The position numbers and the translations under genes are program-made. DNA of 64,000 bases from positions 43,400,001 through 43,464,000 of the forward strand of contig CM114271.1 of NCBI GenBank assembly GCA_050084515.1, in the 5' to 3' direction. This DNA comes from Blasia pusilla (lineage: Eukaryota; Marchantiophyta; Marchantiopsida; Blasiales). Positions 1 through 10,919 of the stretch are shown piece after piece (within the stretch, counting starts at the first letter, position 1; the number at the start of each line of letters is the position of its first letter). The notes beneath the pieces are model-generated. The model searched no databases. It saw only the letters and a program-made list of their open reading frames with translations, and was not told the DNA's origin.

Positions 1-3000
1 TCCTTAACCAGATCACCTCCTGAGCAGCAAGAGAAAGCGCCATGTACTCTGCCTCAGTTGTAGAGAGTGCAACCGTTCTTTGTTTCTTACTGCACCAGCT
101 GATCACCCCTCCACTTAACAAGAAGACATATCCACTTGTTGATCTTCTTTCATCAGTATCATCTCCCCAACTTGCATCTGAGAACCCTTCCAAGATTGGT
201 CCATTTTCTTGATGCCTGTATTCCAAGTATGTTCTTGTTGTGCCACGCAAATATCTGAGTACTCTCTTCAGACATTTCCAATGTTCTATTGTAGGTTTGC
301 TGGTGTACCTGGCTAAGACACCAACTGGGTATGCTAAGTCTGCTCTGGTACAGACCATAGCAAACATCAATGACCCTACAGCACTTTGATATAGTGCTTG
401 CAAATTGTCAACCTTTTCAGTTGAAATTCCCATATCTCTGCTGAGTTTGCAGCCAGGATCTAGGGGTGTTGATACAGGCTTACAATCTTGCATGTTGTAC
501 CTGATCAAGATACTCTCTATATACTTTTCTTGACTCAATCGAATCCAGCTCTCTTCCCGATTTCTCTCAATCTGAATCCCCAATAGCCACTTTGCTGGAC
601 CCAGATCAACCATCTCAAAGTTGCAACAGAGGTCTTTCTTCACTCTCTTTACAGTGTCTAAGCTCCCTCCTAGCATCAGAAGATCATCAACATACAATGC
701 TATGTACATAGTGGAGTCTAAGGAGTACACTCCTTGATCTGCATTGCTACGTTGGAATCCTTTCCTGATCAGGTAAGCATCCATCTTCTCATACCAGCAT
801 CTAGGTGCTTGCTTTAGGCCATAAAGGGCTTTCTTCAAGAGACACACCTTGCCTGGATGAGTATATCCATCTGGTACCTCCATGTAGATCTCCTCTTTGA
901 GTTCTCCATTTAAGAATGCAGTCTTCACATCCATCTGTTCCACCTCCCAATTTTGTTGAGCTGCTAATGCCAAGAGAACTCTAATGGATCCATACCTTGC
1001 AACAGGAGCAAAGGTCTCCTGATAGTCTAAACCAGCCTCCTGATTGAAGCCTTTTGCAACCAGACGTGCCTTGTACTTCAAGATCTCATTCTTTGGTCCC
1101 CTTTTTATTCTGAAGACCCATTTGCAACCAATGGTCTTTCTACCAGGTGGCAAATCTACAAACTCCCATGTCTCATTTTTCTCTAATGAGACCTTTTCTT
1201 CTGCCACAGCCTGCTCCCACTGTTTCGAATCATTCCTGCTCATAGCCTCACTCAAAGAGTTGGGCTCTACAACTCCTTCTTCAATAGAATGAGCTTCGTT
1301 TATCCCCAACCTTTCTACAGGTTTGGAAATTCTTCCAGATCTCCTTTGCTCTGAGATCTCCTTGATCACTCCCTCTGTGGACTCATGTGCCTCTATAACT
1401 TGCTTGGCTGCACTTCTCCTTTGGTACACCTTCATAGGCTGATCATTTTCAACATGATCTTCCTCTCTTACACCTTGGGTGCAAGTATCTAATCCTCCAC
1501 TACATTCTGCAAGTGTATCCTTTGATACTTCCTCCTTATCAGCATCTTGATGTGAGTTTGACACTACAGGGATGTTTACAGGAGTGACAACAGAAGTGAT
1601 AACTGGCACCACTCTGGTGACCATTGACTCTTTGAGCTCAGAGTCTTTCCAAAAACTCTTCTCATCAAAAGTCACATCATTGCTTCGAATTGCCTTGCAG
1701 GTTCTAGGATTATACAACATGTATCCTTTCAGCCCTTCTTCATACCCAACAAATATGTACTTGTCAGCCTTTGCATCTAGTTTCCTCCTTTGTGTATCAG
1801 GGGTGAGGGCATAGCCAACACAACCAAACACTTTCAATCTAGAAATGTCAGGTTTCTTACCAGACCAGCACTCTTCTGGAGTTACATTCTTCAAGGCCGC
1901 TGTGGGACTGATGTTCCTCAGATAATTCGCTGTCATGATAGCTGCTCCCCAGAATTCTTGACCAAGCTTGGCATGTTGCAACATGCTCAAGGCTTTCTCT
2001 TGCAAGGTTCTATTCAACCTTTCAGCTACTCCATTTTGGTGGGGGCTGTCACGTGCCGTAACATCTTTTAATATCCCCTTGGCTGAGAGATATGCTTGAA
2101 AGTCTTTACTTGCATATTCTCCTCCTCCATCAGACCTAAGTCTCTTCACTCTTCGTTCAACTTGCCTCTCTGTCATGTTGACAAAGATAACAAATTTCTC
2201 TAGAACTTGAGCCTTGCTGCTTATCAGGTACACAAAGCTCTTTCTACTCTTGTCGTCCACAAATGACACAAAATAGCGTGCTCCTCCTAGTGACTTTACA
2301 GGCATTGGTCCACACACATCAGAGTGAATCAAGTCCAATAATCTTTCAGACCTGTTAAGTGACCTTCTGGGAGCGGGTGACTTGTGAGCTTTCCCTTGCA
2401 CACAAGCCTCACAGAACTCAAGCTTCTGTGACTTCTCAATCTCCACACCACATGACATTCCTTGCAGAGCTCGAATGCTGTGTTCCGATAGGTGCCCCAA
2501 TCTGCAATGCCACAGATTCAGCAAGCTCCTATTCTCAGTGAGATTTACCTGCTCCTCTGGATCACATTCCAGCAGTTTGAACAAATTTCCTTGTACCACT
2601 CCTCGGCACAAGACTTTCCCATTTCTTCAAGTGTGCAAGTCTGGTTTGAGTTCCAGAAGTGCACATCAATTCCTGCCTCCAATAATTTCTTAACTGACAA
2701 CAGATTTTTTATGTAATCTGCAACATATAACACTCCATGCAGCTGCCATTTCATCAATTTGCTTTCATCAGCACTGAAGAAAATAGAAACTGAGCCAACC
2801 CCTCCCACAGGACTTAACAATCCAGAAGCACTTCTCACGTGATGATTACTTGCTGGTTTTAGGTCTGAGAACAACTCCTCTTGATAACAGACATGTGATG
2901 TTGCACCGGAGTCCACCCACCATCCACTGCTCCTCTTGAGATCTTTCTCACACGAGGCCATCATGAAAGAACAGCAACTTTCATCAGATGTGTATTCAGT

Positions 3001-3893
3001 AGTCATCACTCCAGCAACCTTTGCCTTATCCTTCTCCCTGTAGGAGGTACTTTGCTTCTCCATCAACTTCTCTTGATTCTTGACTGCAGATCCACTCCTT
3101 TTAACTTTCTCTCCCCTTTTCAACTCTTTGGACAATTTGTAGCAAGATGTCCCTTCTCTGCACAAATGTAACAAGTTCTGGTCTCTTTCCACTTCCTATC
3201 CCTGTTGAGCATGACTGTTTCTTCCACAATCACCTCTCGCTTCTGATCATATCTCAGGAGCTTGTTGGTCACAGATTCCCATGTAAGCAAATCTGCCTCC
3301 CAGGTTTCAAAGATTGTAACCATTGTATCAAATCGAGGAGGTAAGGAGGATAGCAACAGGGTTACCTTCCATATAGGAATCAGTTCCTGTCCAACTGCTT
3401 TCACTTGTGCAAAAGTTGACTCCATTTTGGCAATGTGAGCTGCAACTCTATCTGTGTCAGCCATCCTTGTCGAGCTCAATGTCTTCCATCTTTGCATAGC
3501 TAGAGTCAAAGCTGACTCCTTGTTCAAACTCTTCAGCTTGGACCAGATCTCCCAAGCATTGCTTATACCATCCACCAACTCCCTCATAGAGGAGTTCAGG
3601 GTCTGTTTGAGTAAGATAGCTGCCAACTGATTTTGCTGTCTCCAAGCGAAGTTTACCACAAGCTCTTCTAGATTGTGAGGTTTCATCTCAACATACACCC
3701 ACAACCCTTTCAGCATTAGAATGTCCATCATGGTTCTGGACCATTCTCTATAGTTCCCACCATCTAACTTCTCTACACTGCTGAAATCACTAAGGAGAAA
3801 GGTTTGGGGTGGGCCCATAACCTGAGAATATGATTGACCAGCAGAAGTATCTCCTTGTACAAAGTCAGAGCTAGCATCAGCTAGACCATCCAT
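1..3893 (-). pseudogene. copia gag-pol, left copy, truncated and frameshifted
   Basis: Same polyprotein as the right copy. Gag starts at 3893 and reads to about 3120, ending in the zinc knuckle CYICAEKGHLATNC. Compared with the right copy, one T is missing near 3125, which throws gag out of frame just after the knuckle, and another T is missing near 2635, before the integrase. A three-base difference near 3340 only removes one proline. The protease motif DSGATSH, the integrase and the reverse transcriptase are all recognisable down to position 1, where the window ends inside RNase H. The base lost near 6212 in the right copy is still present here (near 1421), so the two copies are broken at different places. 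Not expected to make a full polyprotein. Confidence 0.9.
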
Positions 3894-3940
3894 GATTTCA
3901 GCTTGTACACAATCAGCAAATCAGTTCCTATCTCTATTGC

Positions 3941-3958
3941 CAAATCAGAGCCCTACCA
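3941..3958 (-). other. Primer-binding site candidate next to the shared LTR
   Basis: On the minus strand the bases directly after the LTR end (…CATCA) read TGGTAGGGCTCTGATTTG. The TGG start fits the CCA end of a tRNA. It is not the usual plant copia initiator-Met site (TGGTATCAGAGC), and I cannot name the tRNA. Confidence 0.55.
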
Positions 3959-4505
3959 TGATGTGACTCTTCTTACTATCTAAGAGATACTAAGAAGGAT
4001 TCTACTCAGCCACACCTTGCACTCACACTACAGGTCCTCACATGTCACCAGCTCAGAGATCAGACATGGCTCACCATTGAGCACAAACAATCTCCATCAG
4101 CATACTAGACAAAACAACCTGCCTTCCAGTGAGGCTCTAGCAAGCACAGCAATTAGTCTCAATCTCCTCTTCCTATTCTCTGATCACTCTGCAGCAGGAC
4201 CAAGAGCCTCAGGAGTCCTCACCAAAACTGTGCATGCTGTAGAATTGGCTTCTGCTCTCTAAACAGAGACATTATATACATCAGGGTGAGCACTTCTGGC
4301 CCTTAGATCTTCTTGAACAGATCCATACCCTAAATAACAGATGGTGGCTAACCCTAACTCGAGAATTGCCCTAATTCAAGGCTACCCTAAAAAGATAGAG
4401 GAACACTAAGTTATCTCTAGCTAACTAAAATAGTATCCAACTAAGTTAGTATTTGACTAACTACTTTTAGGGCATGACTAAACTAGATATTAACTAATTT
4501 CAACA
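3959..4505 (-). repeat. copia LTR shared by the two tandem copies (547 bp)
   Basis: On the minus strand it begins TGTTGAAATTAG and ends GAGTCACATCA, the usual TG...CA ends. It lies between a purine tract (4506-4514) and a TGG primer-binding site (3941-3958). It differs from the LTR at 8753-9299 at three positions that I can see, all in the last 60 bases on the right (near 4455, 4474 and 4493). A TATATAAT box at 4278-4271 on the minus strand, about 230 bases into the LTR, is the likely promoter. Confidence 0.92.
4271..4278 (-). promoter_or_regulatory. TATA box of the shared copia LTR
   Basis: TATATAAT on the minus strand, inside the LTR about 230 bases from its start and upstream of the gag start at 3893. 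The same box is at 9065-9072 in the other LTR. Position and sequence are seen; promoter use is inferred. Confidence 0.5.
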
Positions 4506-4514
4506 CTCCCTCTT
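4506..4514 (-). other. Polypurine tract of the right copia copy
   Basis: AAGAGGGAG on the minus strand directly precedes the TGTTGAAA start of the LTR and overlaps the pol stop codon (TAA at 4515-4513). This is the expected plus-strand primer for reverse transcription. Confidence 0.8.
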
Positions 4515-6159
4515 AATGAGAGTTTAGAGTAATGCCCATCATACATATACACTTTCTATGTTTGTCCTGTGACAGAGGTTTGGTCAGGACATCAGCTGCC
4601 ATATTCTCTGTTGGACAGTAAACCAAGGAGATTTCTCTTCCTATCATTTCTCTTACAAAGTGATGTTTGATGTCAATGTGTTTTGTTCTAGGATGATGAA
4701 CAGGATTTTTGCTTAATGCAATACTTCCTTTGTTGTCAACCTGTAGGGATGTAGGAGTCATCTGTTCATATCCAAGATCATTCAATAAGCTCCTTAACCA
4801 GATCACCTCCTGAGCAGCAAGAGAAAGCGCCATGTACTCTGCCTCAGTTGTAGAGAGTGCAACCGTTCTTTGTTTCTTACTGCACCAGCTGATCACCCCT
4901 CCACTTAACAAGAAGACATATCCACTTGTTGATCTTCTTTCATCAGTATCATCTCCCCAACTTGCATCTGAGAACCCTTCCAAGATTGGTCCATTTTCTT
5001 GATGCCTGTATTCCAAGTATGTTCTTGTTGTGCCACGCAAATATCTGAGTACTCTCTTCAGACATTTCCAATGTTCTATTGTAGGTTTGCTGGTGTACCT
5101 GGCTAAGACACCAACTGGGTATGCTAAGTCTGCTCTGGTACAGACCATAGCAAACATCAATGACCCTACAGCACTTTGATATAGTGCTTGCAAATTGTCA
5201 ACCTTTTCAGTTGAAATTCCCATATCTCTGCTGAGTTTGCAGCCAGGATCTAGGGGTGTTGATACAGGCTTACAATCTTGCATGTTGTACCTGATCAAGA
5301 TACTCTCTATATACTTTTCTTGACTCAATCGAATCCAGCTCTCTTCCCGATTTCTCTCAATCTGAATCCCCAATAGCCACTTTGCTGGACCCAGATCAAC
5401 CATCTCAAAGTTGCAACAGAGGTCTTTCTTCACTCTCTTTACAGTGTCTAAGCTCCCTCCTAGCATCAGAAGATCATCAACATACAATGCTATGTACATA
5501 GTGGAGTCTAAGGAGTACACTCCTTGATCTGCATTGCTACGTTGGAATCCTTTCCTGATCAGGTAAGCATCCATCTTCTCATACCAGCATCTAGGTGCTT
5601 GCTTTAGGCCATAAAGGGCTTTCTTCAAGAGACACACCTTGCCTGGATGAGTATATCCATCTGGTACCTCCATGTAGATCTCCTCTTTGAGTTCTCCATT
5701 TAAGAATGCAGTCTTCACATCCATCTGTTCCACCTCCCAGTTTTGTTGAGCTGCTAATGCCAAGAGAACTCTAATGGATCCATACCTTGCAACAAGAGCA
5801 AAGGTCTCCTGATAGTCTAAACCAGCCTCCTGATTGAAGCCTTTTGCAACCAGACGTGCCTTGTACTTCAAGATCTCATTCTTTAGTCCCCTTTTTATTC
5901 TAAAGACCCATTTGCAACCAATGGTCTTTCTACCAGGTGGCAAATCTACAAACTTCCATGTCTCATTTTTCTCTAATGAGACCATTTCTTCTGCCACAGC
6001 CTGCTCCCACTGTTTTGAATCATTCCTGCTCATAGCCTCACTCAAAGAGTTGGGCTCTATAACTCCTTCTTCAATAGCATGAGCTTCATTTATCCCCAAC
6101 CTTTCTACAGGTTTGGAAATTTTTCTAGATCTTCTTTGCTCTAAGATCTCCTTGATCAC
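4513..6159 (-). CDS. pol: copia reverse transcriptase and RNase H (3' half of pol, right copy)
   Basis: 548-residue open frame. The reverse transcriptase begins near residue 50 (WKFVDLPPGRKTIGCKWVFR), with DVKTAFLNGELKEEIYM, LKKALYGLKQAPRCWY and the catalytic YVDD (ALYVDDLLML). RNase H follows with FSDASWGDD, STTEAEYMAL and DNKGSIALSKNP, and the frame ends a few bases before the LTR. This is textbook copia order. The start shown is only the first Met of the open frame. The real reading frame continues up from the integrase frame, and a one-base loss near 6212 separates the two. All catalytic motifs are intact, so the part could be active enzyme if expressed as one polyprotein. Confidence 0.93.
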   Translation of the reverse strand: MIKEILEQRRSRKISKPVERLGINEAHAIEEGVIEPNSLSEAMSRNDSKQWEQAVAEEMVSLEKNETWKFVDLPPGRKTIGCKWVFRIKRGLKNEILKYKARLVAKGFNQEAGLDYQETFALVARYGSIRVLLALAAQQNWEVEQMDVKTAFLNGELKEEIYMEVPDGYTHPGKVCLLKKALYGLKQAPRCWYEKMDAYLIRKGFQRSNADQGVYSLDSTMYIALYVDDLLMLGGSLDTVKRVKKDLCCNFEMVDLGPAKWLLGIQIERNREESWIRLSQEKYIESILIRYNMQDCKPVSTPLDPGCKLSRDMGISTEKVDNLQALYQSAVGSLMFAMVCTRADLAYPVGVLARYTSKPTIEHWKCLKRVLRYLRGTTRTYLEYRHQENGPILEGFSDASWGDDTDERRSTSGYVFLLSGGVISWCSKKQRTVALSTTEAEYMALSLAAQEVIWLRSLLNDLGYEQMTPTSLQVDNKGSIALSKNPVHHPRTKHIDIKHHFVREMIGREISLVYCPTENMAADVLTKPLSQDKHRKCICMMGITLNSH

Positions 6160-6182
6160 TCCCTCTGTGGACTCATGTGCCT

Positions 6183-8687
6183 CTATAACTTGCTTGGCTG
6201 CACTTCTCCTTTGTACACCTTCATAGGCTGATCATTTTCAACATGATCTTCCTCTCTTACACCTTGGGTGTAAGTATCTAATCCTCCACTACATTCTGCA
6301 AGTGTATCCTTTGCTACTTCCTCCTTATCAGCATCTTGATGTGAGTTTGACACTACAGGGATGTTTACAGGAGTGACAACAGAAGTGATAACTGGCACCA
6401 CTCTGGTGACCATTGACTCTTTGAGCTCAGAGTCTTTCCAAAAACTCTTCTCATCAAAAGTCACATCATTGCTTCGAATTGCCTTGCAGGTTCTAGGATT
6501 ATACAACATGTATCCTTTCAGCCCTTCTTCATACCCAACAAATATGTACTTGTCAGCCTTTGCATCTAGTTTCCTCCTTTGTGTATCAGGGGTGAGGGCA
6601 TAGCCAACACAACCAAACACTTTCAATCTAGAAATGTCAGGTTTCTTACCAGACCAGCACTCTTCTGGAGTTACATTCTTCAAGGCCGCTGTGGGACTGA
6701 TGTTCCTCAGATAATTCGCTGTCATGATAGCTGCTCCCCAGAATTCTTGACCAAGCTTGGCATGTTGCAACATGCTCAAGGCTTTCTCTTGCAAGGTTCT
6801 ATTCAACCTTTCAGCTACTCCATTTTGGTGGGGGCTGTCACGTGCCGTAACATCTTTTAATATCCCCTTGGCTGAGAGATATGCTTGAAAGTCTTTACTT
6901 GCATATTCTCCTCCTCCATCAGACCTAAGTCTCTTCACTCTTCGTTCAACTTGCCTCTCTGTCATGTTGACAAAGATAACAAATTTCTCTAGAACTTGAG
7001 CCTTGCTGCTTATCAGGTACACAAAGCTCTTTCTACTCTTGTCGTCCACAAATGACACAAAATAGCGTGCTCCTCCTAGTGACTTTACAGGCATTGGTCC
7101 ACACACATCAGAGTGAATCAAGTCCAATAATCTTTCAGACCTGTTAAGTGACCTTCTGGGAGCGGGTGACTTGTGAGCTTTCCCTTGCACACAAGCCTCA
7201 CAGAACTCAAGCTTCTGTGACTTCTCAATCTCCACACCACATGACATTCCTTGCAGAGCTCGAATGCTGTGTTCCGATAGGTGCCCCAATCTGCAATGCC
7301 ACAGATTCAGCAAGCTCCTATTCTCAGTGAGATTTACCTGCTCCTCTGGATCACATTCCAGCAGTTTGAACAAATTTCCTTGTACCACTCCTCGGCACAA
7401 GACTTTCCCATTTCTTTCAAGTGTGCAAGTCTGGTTTGAGTTCCAGAAGTGCACATCAATTCCTGCCTCCAATAATTTCTTAACTGACAACAGATTTTTT
7501 ATGTAATCTGCAACATATAACACTCCATGCAGCTGCCATTTCATCAATTTGCTTTCATCAGCACTGAAGAAAATAGAAACTGAGCCAACCCCTCCCACAG
7601 GACTTAACAATCCAGAAGCACTTCTCACGTGATGATTACTTGCTGGTTTTAGGTCTGAGAACAACTCCTCTTGATAACAGACATGTGATGTTGCACCGGA
7701 GTCCACCCACCATCCACTGCTCCTCTTGAGATCTTTCTCACACGAGGCCATCATGAAAGAACAGCAACTTTCATCAGATGTGTATTCAGTAGTCATCACT
7801 CCAGCAACCTTTGCCTTATCCTTCTCCCTGTAGGAGGTACTTTGCTTCTCCATCAACTTCTCTTGATTCTTGACTGCAGATCCACTCCTTTTAACTTTCT
7901 CTCCCCTTTTCAACTTCTTTGGACAATTGCGAGCAAGATGTCCCTTCTCTGCACAAATGTAACAAGTTCTGGTCTCTTTCCACTTCCTATCCCTGTTGAG
8001 CATGACTGTTTCTTCCACAATCACCTCTCGCTTCTGATCATATCTCAGGAGCTTGTTGGTCACAGATTCCCATGTAAGCAAATCTGCCTCCCAGGTTTCA
8101 AAGATTGTAACCATTGTATCAAATCGAGGAGGAGGTAAGGAGGATAGCAACAGGGTTACCTTCCATATAGGAATCAGTTCCTGTCCAACTGCTTTCACTT
8201 GTGCAAAAGTTGACTCCATTTTGGCAATGTGAGCTGCAACTCTATCTGTGTCAGCCATCCTTGTCGAGCTCAATGTCTTCCATCTTTGCATAGCTAGAGT
8301 CAAAGCTGACTCCTTGTTCAAACTCTTCAGCTTGGACCAGATCTCCCAAGCATTGCTTATACCATCCACCAACTCCCTCATAGAGGAGTTCAGGGTCTGT
8401 TTGAGTAAGATAGCTGCCAACTGATTTTGCTGTCTCCAAGCGAAGTTTACCACAAGCTCTTCTAGATTGTGAGGTTTCATCTCAACATACACCCACAACC
8501 CTTTCAGCATTAGAATGTCCATCATGGTTCTGGACCATTCTCTATAGTTCCCACCATCTAACTTCTCTACACTGCTGAAATCACTAAGGAGAAAGGTTTG
8601 GGGTGGGCCCATAACCTGAGAATATGATTGACCAGCAGAAGTATCTCCTTGTACAAAGTCAGAGCTAGCATCAGCTAGACCATCCAT
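6183..8687 (-). CDS. gag-pol: copia gag, protease and integrase (5' part of gag-pol, right copy)
   Basis: 834-residue frame starting at the ATG about 65 bases downstream of the LTR. Order seen: Gag capsid region (about 1-235), zinc knuckle CYICAEKGHLARNC (about 240-255), aspartic protease DSGATSH (about 330), the gag-pre-integrase zinc finger with HCRLGHLSEH and CEACVQGK, the integrase core with D (HSDVCGP), D (LRSDGGGEY) and E (HQNGVAERLNRTL), and the copia tail motif FVGYEEGLKGYMLYNP. The frame ends early because one base is missing near 6212 relative to the left copy, so reverse transcriptase is in another frame. Very similar to the left copy, which does not share this break. Confidence 0.94.
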   Translation of the reverse strand: MDGLADASSDFVQGDTSAGQSYSQVMGPPQTFLLSDFSSVEKLDGGNYREWSRTMMDILMLKGLWVYVEMKPHNLEELVVNFAWRQQNQLAAILLKQTLNSSMRELVDGISNAWEIWSKLKSLNKESALTLAMQRWKTLSSTRMADTDRVAAHIAKMESTFAQVKAVGQELIPIWKVTLLLSSLPPPRFDTMVTIFETWEADLLTWESVTNKLLRYDQKREVIVEETVMLNRDRKWKETRTCYICAEKGHLARNCPKKLKRGEKVKRSGSAVKNQEKLMEKQSTSYREKDKAKVAGVMTTEYTSDESCCSFMMASCEKDLKRSSGWWVDSGATSHVCYQEELFSDLKPASNHHVRSASGLLSPVGGVGSVSIFFSADESKLMKWQLHGVLYVADYIKNLLSVKKLLEAGIDVHFWNSNQTCTLERNGKVLCRGVVQGNLFKLLECDPEEQVNLTENRSLLNLWHCRLGHLSEHSIRALQGMSCGVEIEKSQKLEFCEACVQGKAHKSPAPRRSLNRSERLLDLIHSDVCGPMPVKSLGGARYFVSFVDDKSRKSFVYLISSKAQVLEKFVIFVNMTERQVERRVKRLRSDGGGEYASKDFQAYLSAKGILKDVTARDSPHQNGVAERLNRTLQEKALSMLQHAKLGQEFWGAAIMTANYLRNISPTAALKNVTPEECWSGKKPDISRLKVFGCVGYALTPDTQRRKLDAKADKYIFVGYEEGLKGYMLYNPRTCKAIRSNDVTFDEKSFWKDSELKESMVTRVVPVITSVVTPVNIPVVSNSHQDADKEEVAKDTLAECSGGLDTYTQGVREEDHVENDQPMKVYKGEVQPSKL

Positions 8688-8734
8688 GATTTCAGCTTGT
8701 ACACAATCAGCAAATCAGTTCCTATCTCTATTGC

Positions 8735-8752
8735 CAAATCAGAGCCCTACCA
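8735..8752 (-). other. Primer-binding site candidate, right copia copy
   Basis: Same 18 bases as at 3941-3958, directly inside the LTR at 8753. Begins TGG on the minus strand; the matching tRNA is not known to me. Confidence 0.55.
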
Positions 8753-9299
8753 TGATGTGACTCTTCTTACTATCTAAGAGATACTAAGAAGGATTCTACT
8801 CAGCCACACCTTGCACTCACACTACAGGTCCTCACATGTCACCAGCTCAGAGATCAGACATGGCTCACCATTGAGCACAAACAATCTCCATCAGCATACT
8901 AGACAAAACAACCTGCCTTCCAGTGAGGCTCTAGCAAGCACAGCAATTAGTCTCAATCTCCTCTTCCTATTCTCTGATCACTCTGCAGCAGGACCAAGAG
9001 CCTCAGGAGTCCTCACCAAAACTGTGCATGCTGTAGAATTGGCTTCTGCTCTCTAAACAGAGACATTATATACATCAGGGTGAGCACTTCTGGCCCTTAG
9101 ATCTTCTTGAACAGATCCATACCCTAAATAACAGATGGTGGCTAACCCTAACTCGAGAATTGCCCTAATTCAAGGCTACCCTAAAAAGATAGAGGAACAC
9201 TAAGTTATCTCTAGCTAACTAAAATAGTATCCAACTAAGTTAGTATCTGACTAACTACTTTTAGAGCATGACTAAACTAGATATTAACCAATTTCAACA
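8753..9299 (-). repeat. 5' LTR of the right copia copy (547 bp)
   Basis: Same length as the LTR at 3959-4505 and nearly identical, TG...CA ends on the minus strand. TATA box at 9072-9065. At its right edge (9299/9300) the sequence changes abruptly to the coding region of another copia element, so this is the insertion boundary. The matching left boundary and target duplication lie outside the window; the first five flanking bases are TGATC. Confidence 0.93.
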
Positions 9300-10185
9300 T
9301 GATCTAGGAGCTGCCAAAGTTCTCTTAGGAATCAATATAGTACGAGATGGCTTGGCTGGTACCATCACAATTCATCAAGATACTTTCACAAAGAGTATCT
9401 TAGCGAAGTTTGGATTGAGTGACTGTAAACGTGTTTCCACTCCTATGGAACCAAGACTAAAACTCTCCAAGTCCATATGTGCTAAATCTAAGAAAGAGAT
9501 TGAAGATATGTCTATGGTTCCTTATCAAAGTGCTGTAGGGAGCTTGCTTTATCTTGCTGTTTGCACCAGACCAGACATATCATTTACAGTAGGAGTCCTT
9601 TGCAAGTACATGCATAACCCAGGACCAGAACACTGGAAAGCAGTGAAAAGATTGTTACGCTACCTCAAGGGAACTCCAACAATGGGAATCACATATAGCT
9701 CAGGAACCTCCACCATATTATATGGGTTCACAGATTCAGATTATGCTGCTGATGACCAGACCGCAAGATCAACCTCAGGATATATCTTCATATTGTGCAA
9801 TGGTGCTGTGAGTTGGAGCAGTAAACTTCACCAGACTGTTGCTTGTTCCTCAACAGAGGCAGAGTACATTGGCATTGCTCATGCAGGGAAGGAATTGTTG
9901 TGGCTTCGATACTTTCTCAACAGTATCAGGTTTCCATGTGAAGGACCTGCAGTTCTCTATGGAGATAACCAAGGAAGTATTGCACTATGCAATAATCCCA
10001 TTCATCATGCGAGAACTAAACATATCAATGTTCGTCACCACTTCATTAGAGATCTGATGGGGATTGAAATTGACCTAAGGTTCATTGGGACTGAGGATAT
10101 GGCAGCTGATTTCCTCACCAAATCATTGTCATCTATCAAGCATACAAAATGCTTGAGCAAGATTGGCATGACTAATTTTCGCTGA
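9300..10185 (+). pseudogene. Plus-strand copia reverse transcriptase/RNase H, cut by the tandem insertion
   Basis: The first 32 bases of the open frame lie in the neighbouring LTR. Real coding starts at 9300 with DLGAAKVLLGINIVRDGL, the copia motif that follows the YVDD region. It continues through STPMEPRLKLS, YQSAVGSLLYLAVCTRPDI, the RNase H motifs FTDSDYAADDQTARSTSGYI, STEAEYIGIAHAGKELLWL and DNQGSIALCNNPIHHARTKH, and stops with TGA at 10183. About 295 codons without a stop. The upstream part (gag, integrase and YVDD) must lie left of the window beyond the inserted pair. It is a different copia family from the inserted elements, judged by the LTR and protein sequence. Confidence 0.92.
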
Positions 10186-10192
10186 GTGGGAG
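10186..10192 (+). other. Polypurine tract of the plus-strand copia element
   Basis: GTGGGAG lies between the pol stop codon and the TGTTAGGA start of the LTR at 10193. Confidence 0.75.
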
Positions 10193-10919
10193 TGTTAGGA
10201 TTTCACATAAAATTGTCTGCTGTTTTCTTCCAATTTTTTAACTATGGTTAGTTCTGCAAACTAGGGTTGGAATTTTATCATAGTTACAAGCCTCAGTTAG
10301 TTTACTAGTTACCTCTTTAACTATTCTTGTGAGTTTTGGTTATGTTTAATTGTGCACATGGTGTGCTGGCCTGTTGTGCTGTCCTGCTCATAATGTGCTG
10401 GCCTATTCCTGGTGTGCTTCCCTGCTCCTGTTGTGCTGGCCCTTCAACCTTGCCTTACCATGCAGTGGTCCTTTCTGCTGGTCTCTTGTAGGAAACTATT
10501 TAACTCCCCCTCTCTTCCCTTCTTCTTTGATTCACTTCTACTCTTGCTGTGGGTTTTGAGATTAGCTCCTACATATGTGAAACTCTGCTGGTGCCTTGAT
10601 CAACCAAGAAGGAATGTGCATTGGTGTGGAGAATGCTCCAAGTATCAATCTAGCACAAACTCCTGCATCTTGGTTTCAACCACCTCTCTTCAGGACTTGT
10701 GTATTCTAATAAGGTGTTGCTTTTCAAGCACCCAGTTCTCAATAGAAGTTGTAGACCAGTTCTACATGCAATCCATTTCAGTTTTTCTTTTTTCAGGTTT
10801 GTAAGTGATTACCCTCATGTACATGGTTTAGTGGAAGATCCTGTCGGGATCTACTATCTTTCTATCATTTTAAAGTTTTAAAAGTAGATCTGAGAGGAAG
10901 TAGAATTCTGATTTCAACA
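10193..10919 (+). repeat. 3' LTR of the plus-strand copia element (727 bp)
   Basis: Begins TGTTAGGATTTC and ends CTGATTTCAACA. A homologous copy lies inverted at 11590-12360, which fixes both ends. A GTGCTGGCC-rich stretch at about 10365-10445 consists of degenerate short tandem repeats, and their copy number partly explains the length difference between the two LTRs. Confidence 0.85.

Larger units (their letters stand above)
1..9299 (-). mobile_element. Tandem pair of Ty1/copia LTR retrotransposons sharing one LTR
   Basis: Positions 1-4505 and 4791-9299 are almost identical copies offset by about 4790-4794 bases. Each has a minus-strand gag-pol followed on its right by an LTR. The LTR at 3959-4505 serves both as the upstream LTR of the left copy and as the downstream LTR of the right copy, so the arrangement is pol-LTR-pol-LTR. 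The left copy is cut by the window edge and lacks the end of RNase H and its downstream LTR. The right copy has LTR, primer-binding site, gag-pol, purine tract and LTR and is essentially full length (3959-9299). The few differences seen are single-base changes, four small indels in coding DNA and three substitutions in the LTRs, so the copies are young. This layout suggests unequal or LTR-LTR recombination rather than two independent insertions. Confidence 0.93.

Noticed and set aside
5834-6082. Plus-strand frames opposite the copia pol (also 1044-1292, 6361-6860 and 7148-7506)
   Set aside because: They are antisense shadows of pol and gag and occur in both tandem copies only because the coding strand is conserved.
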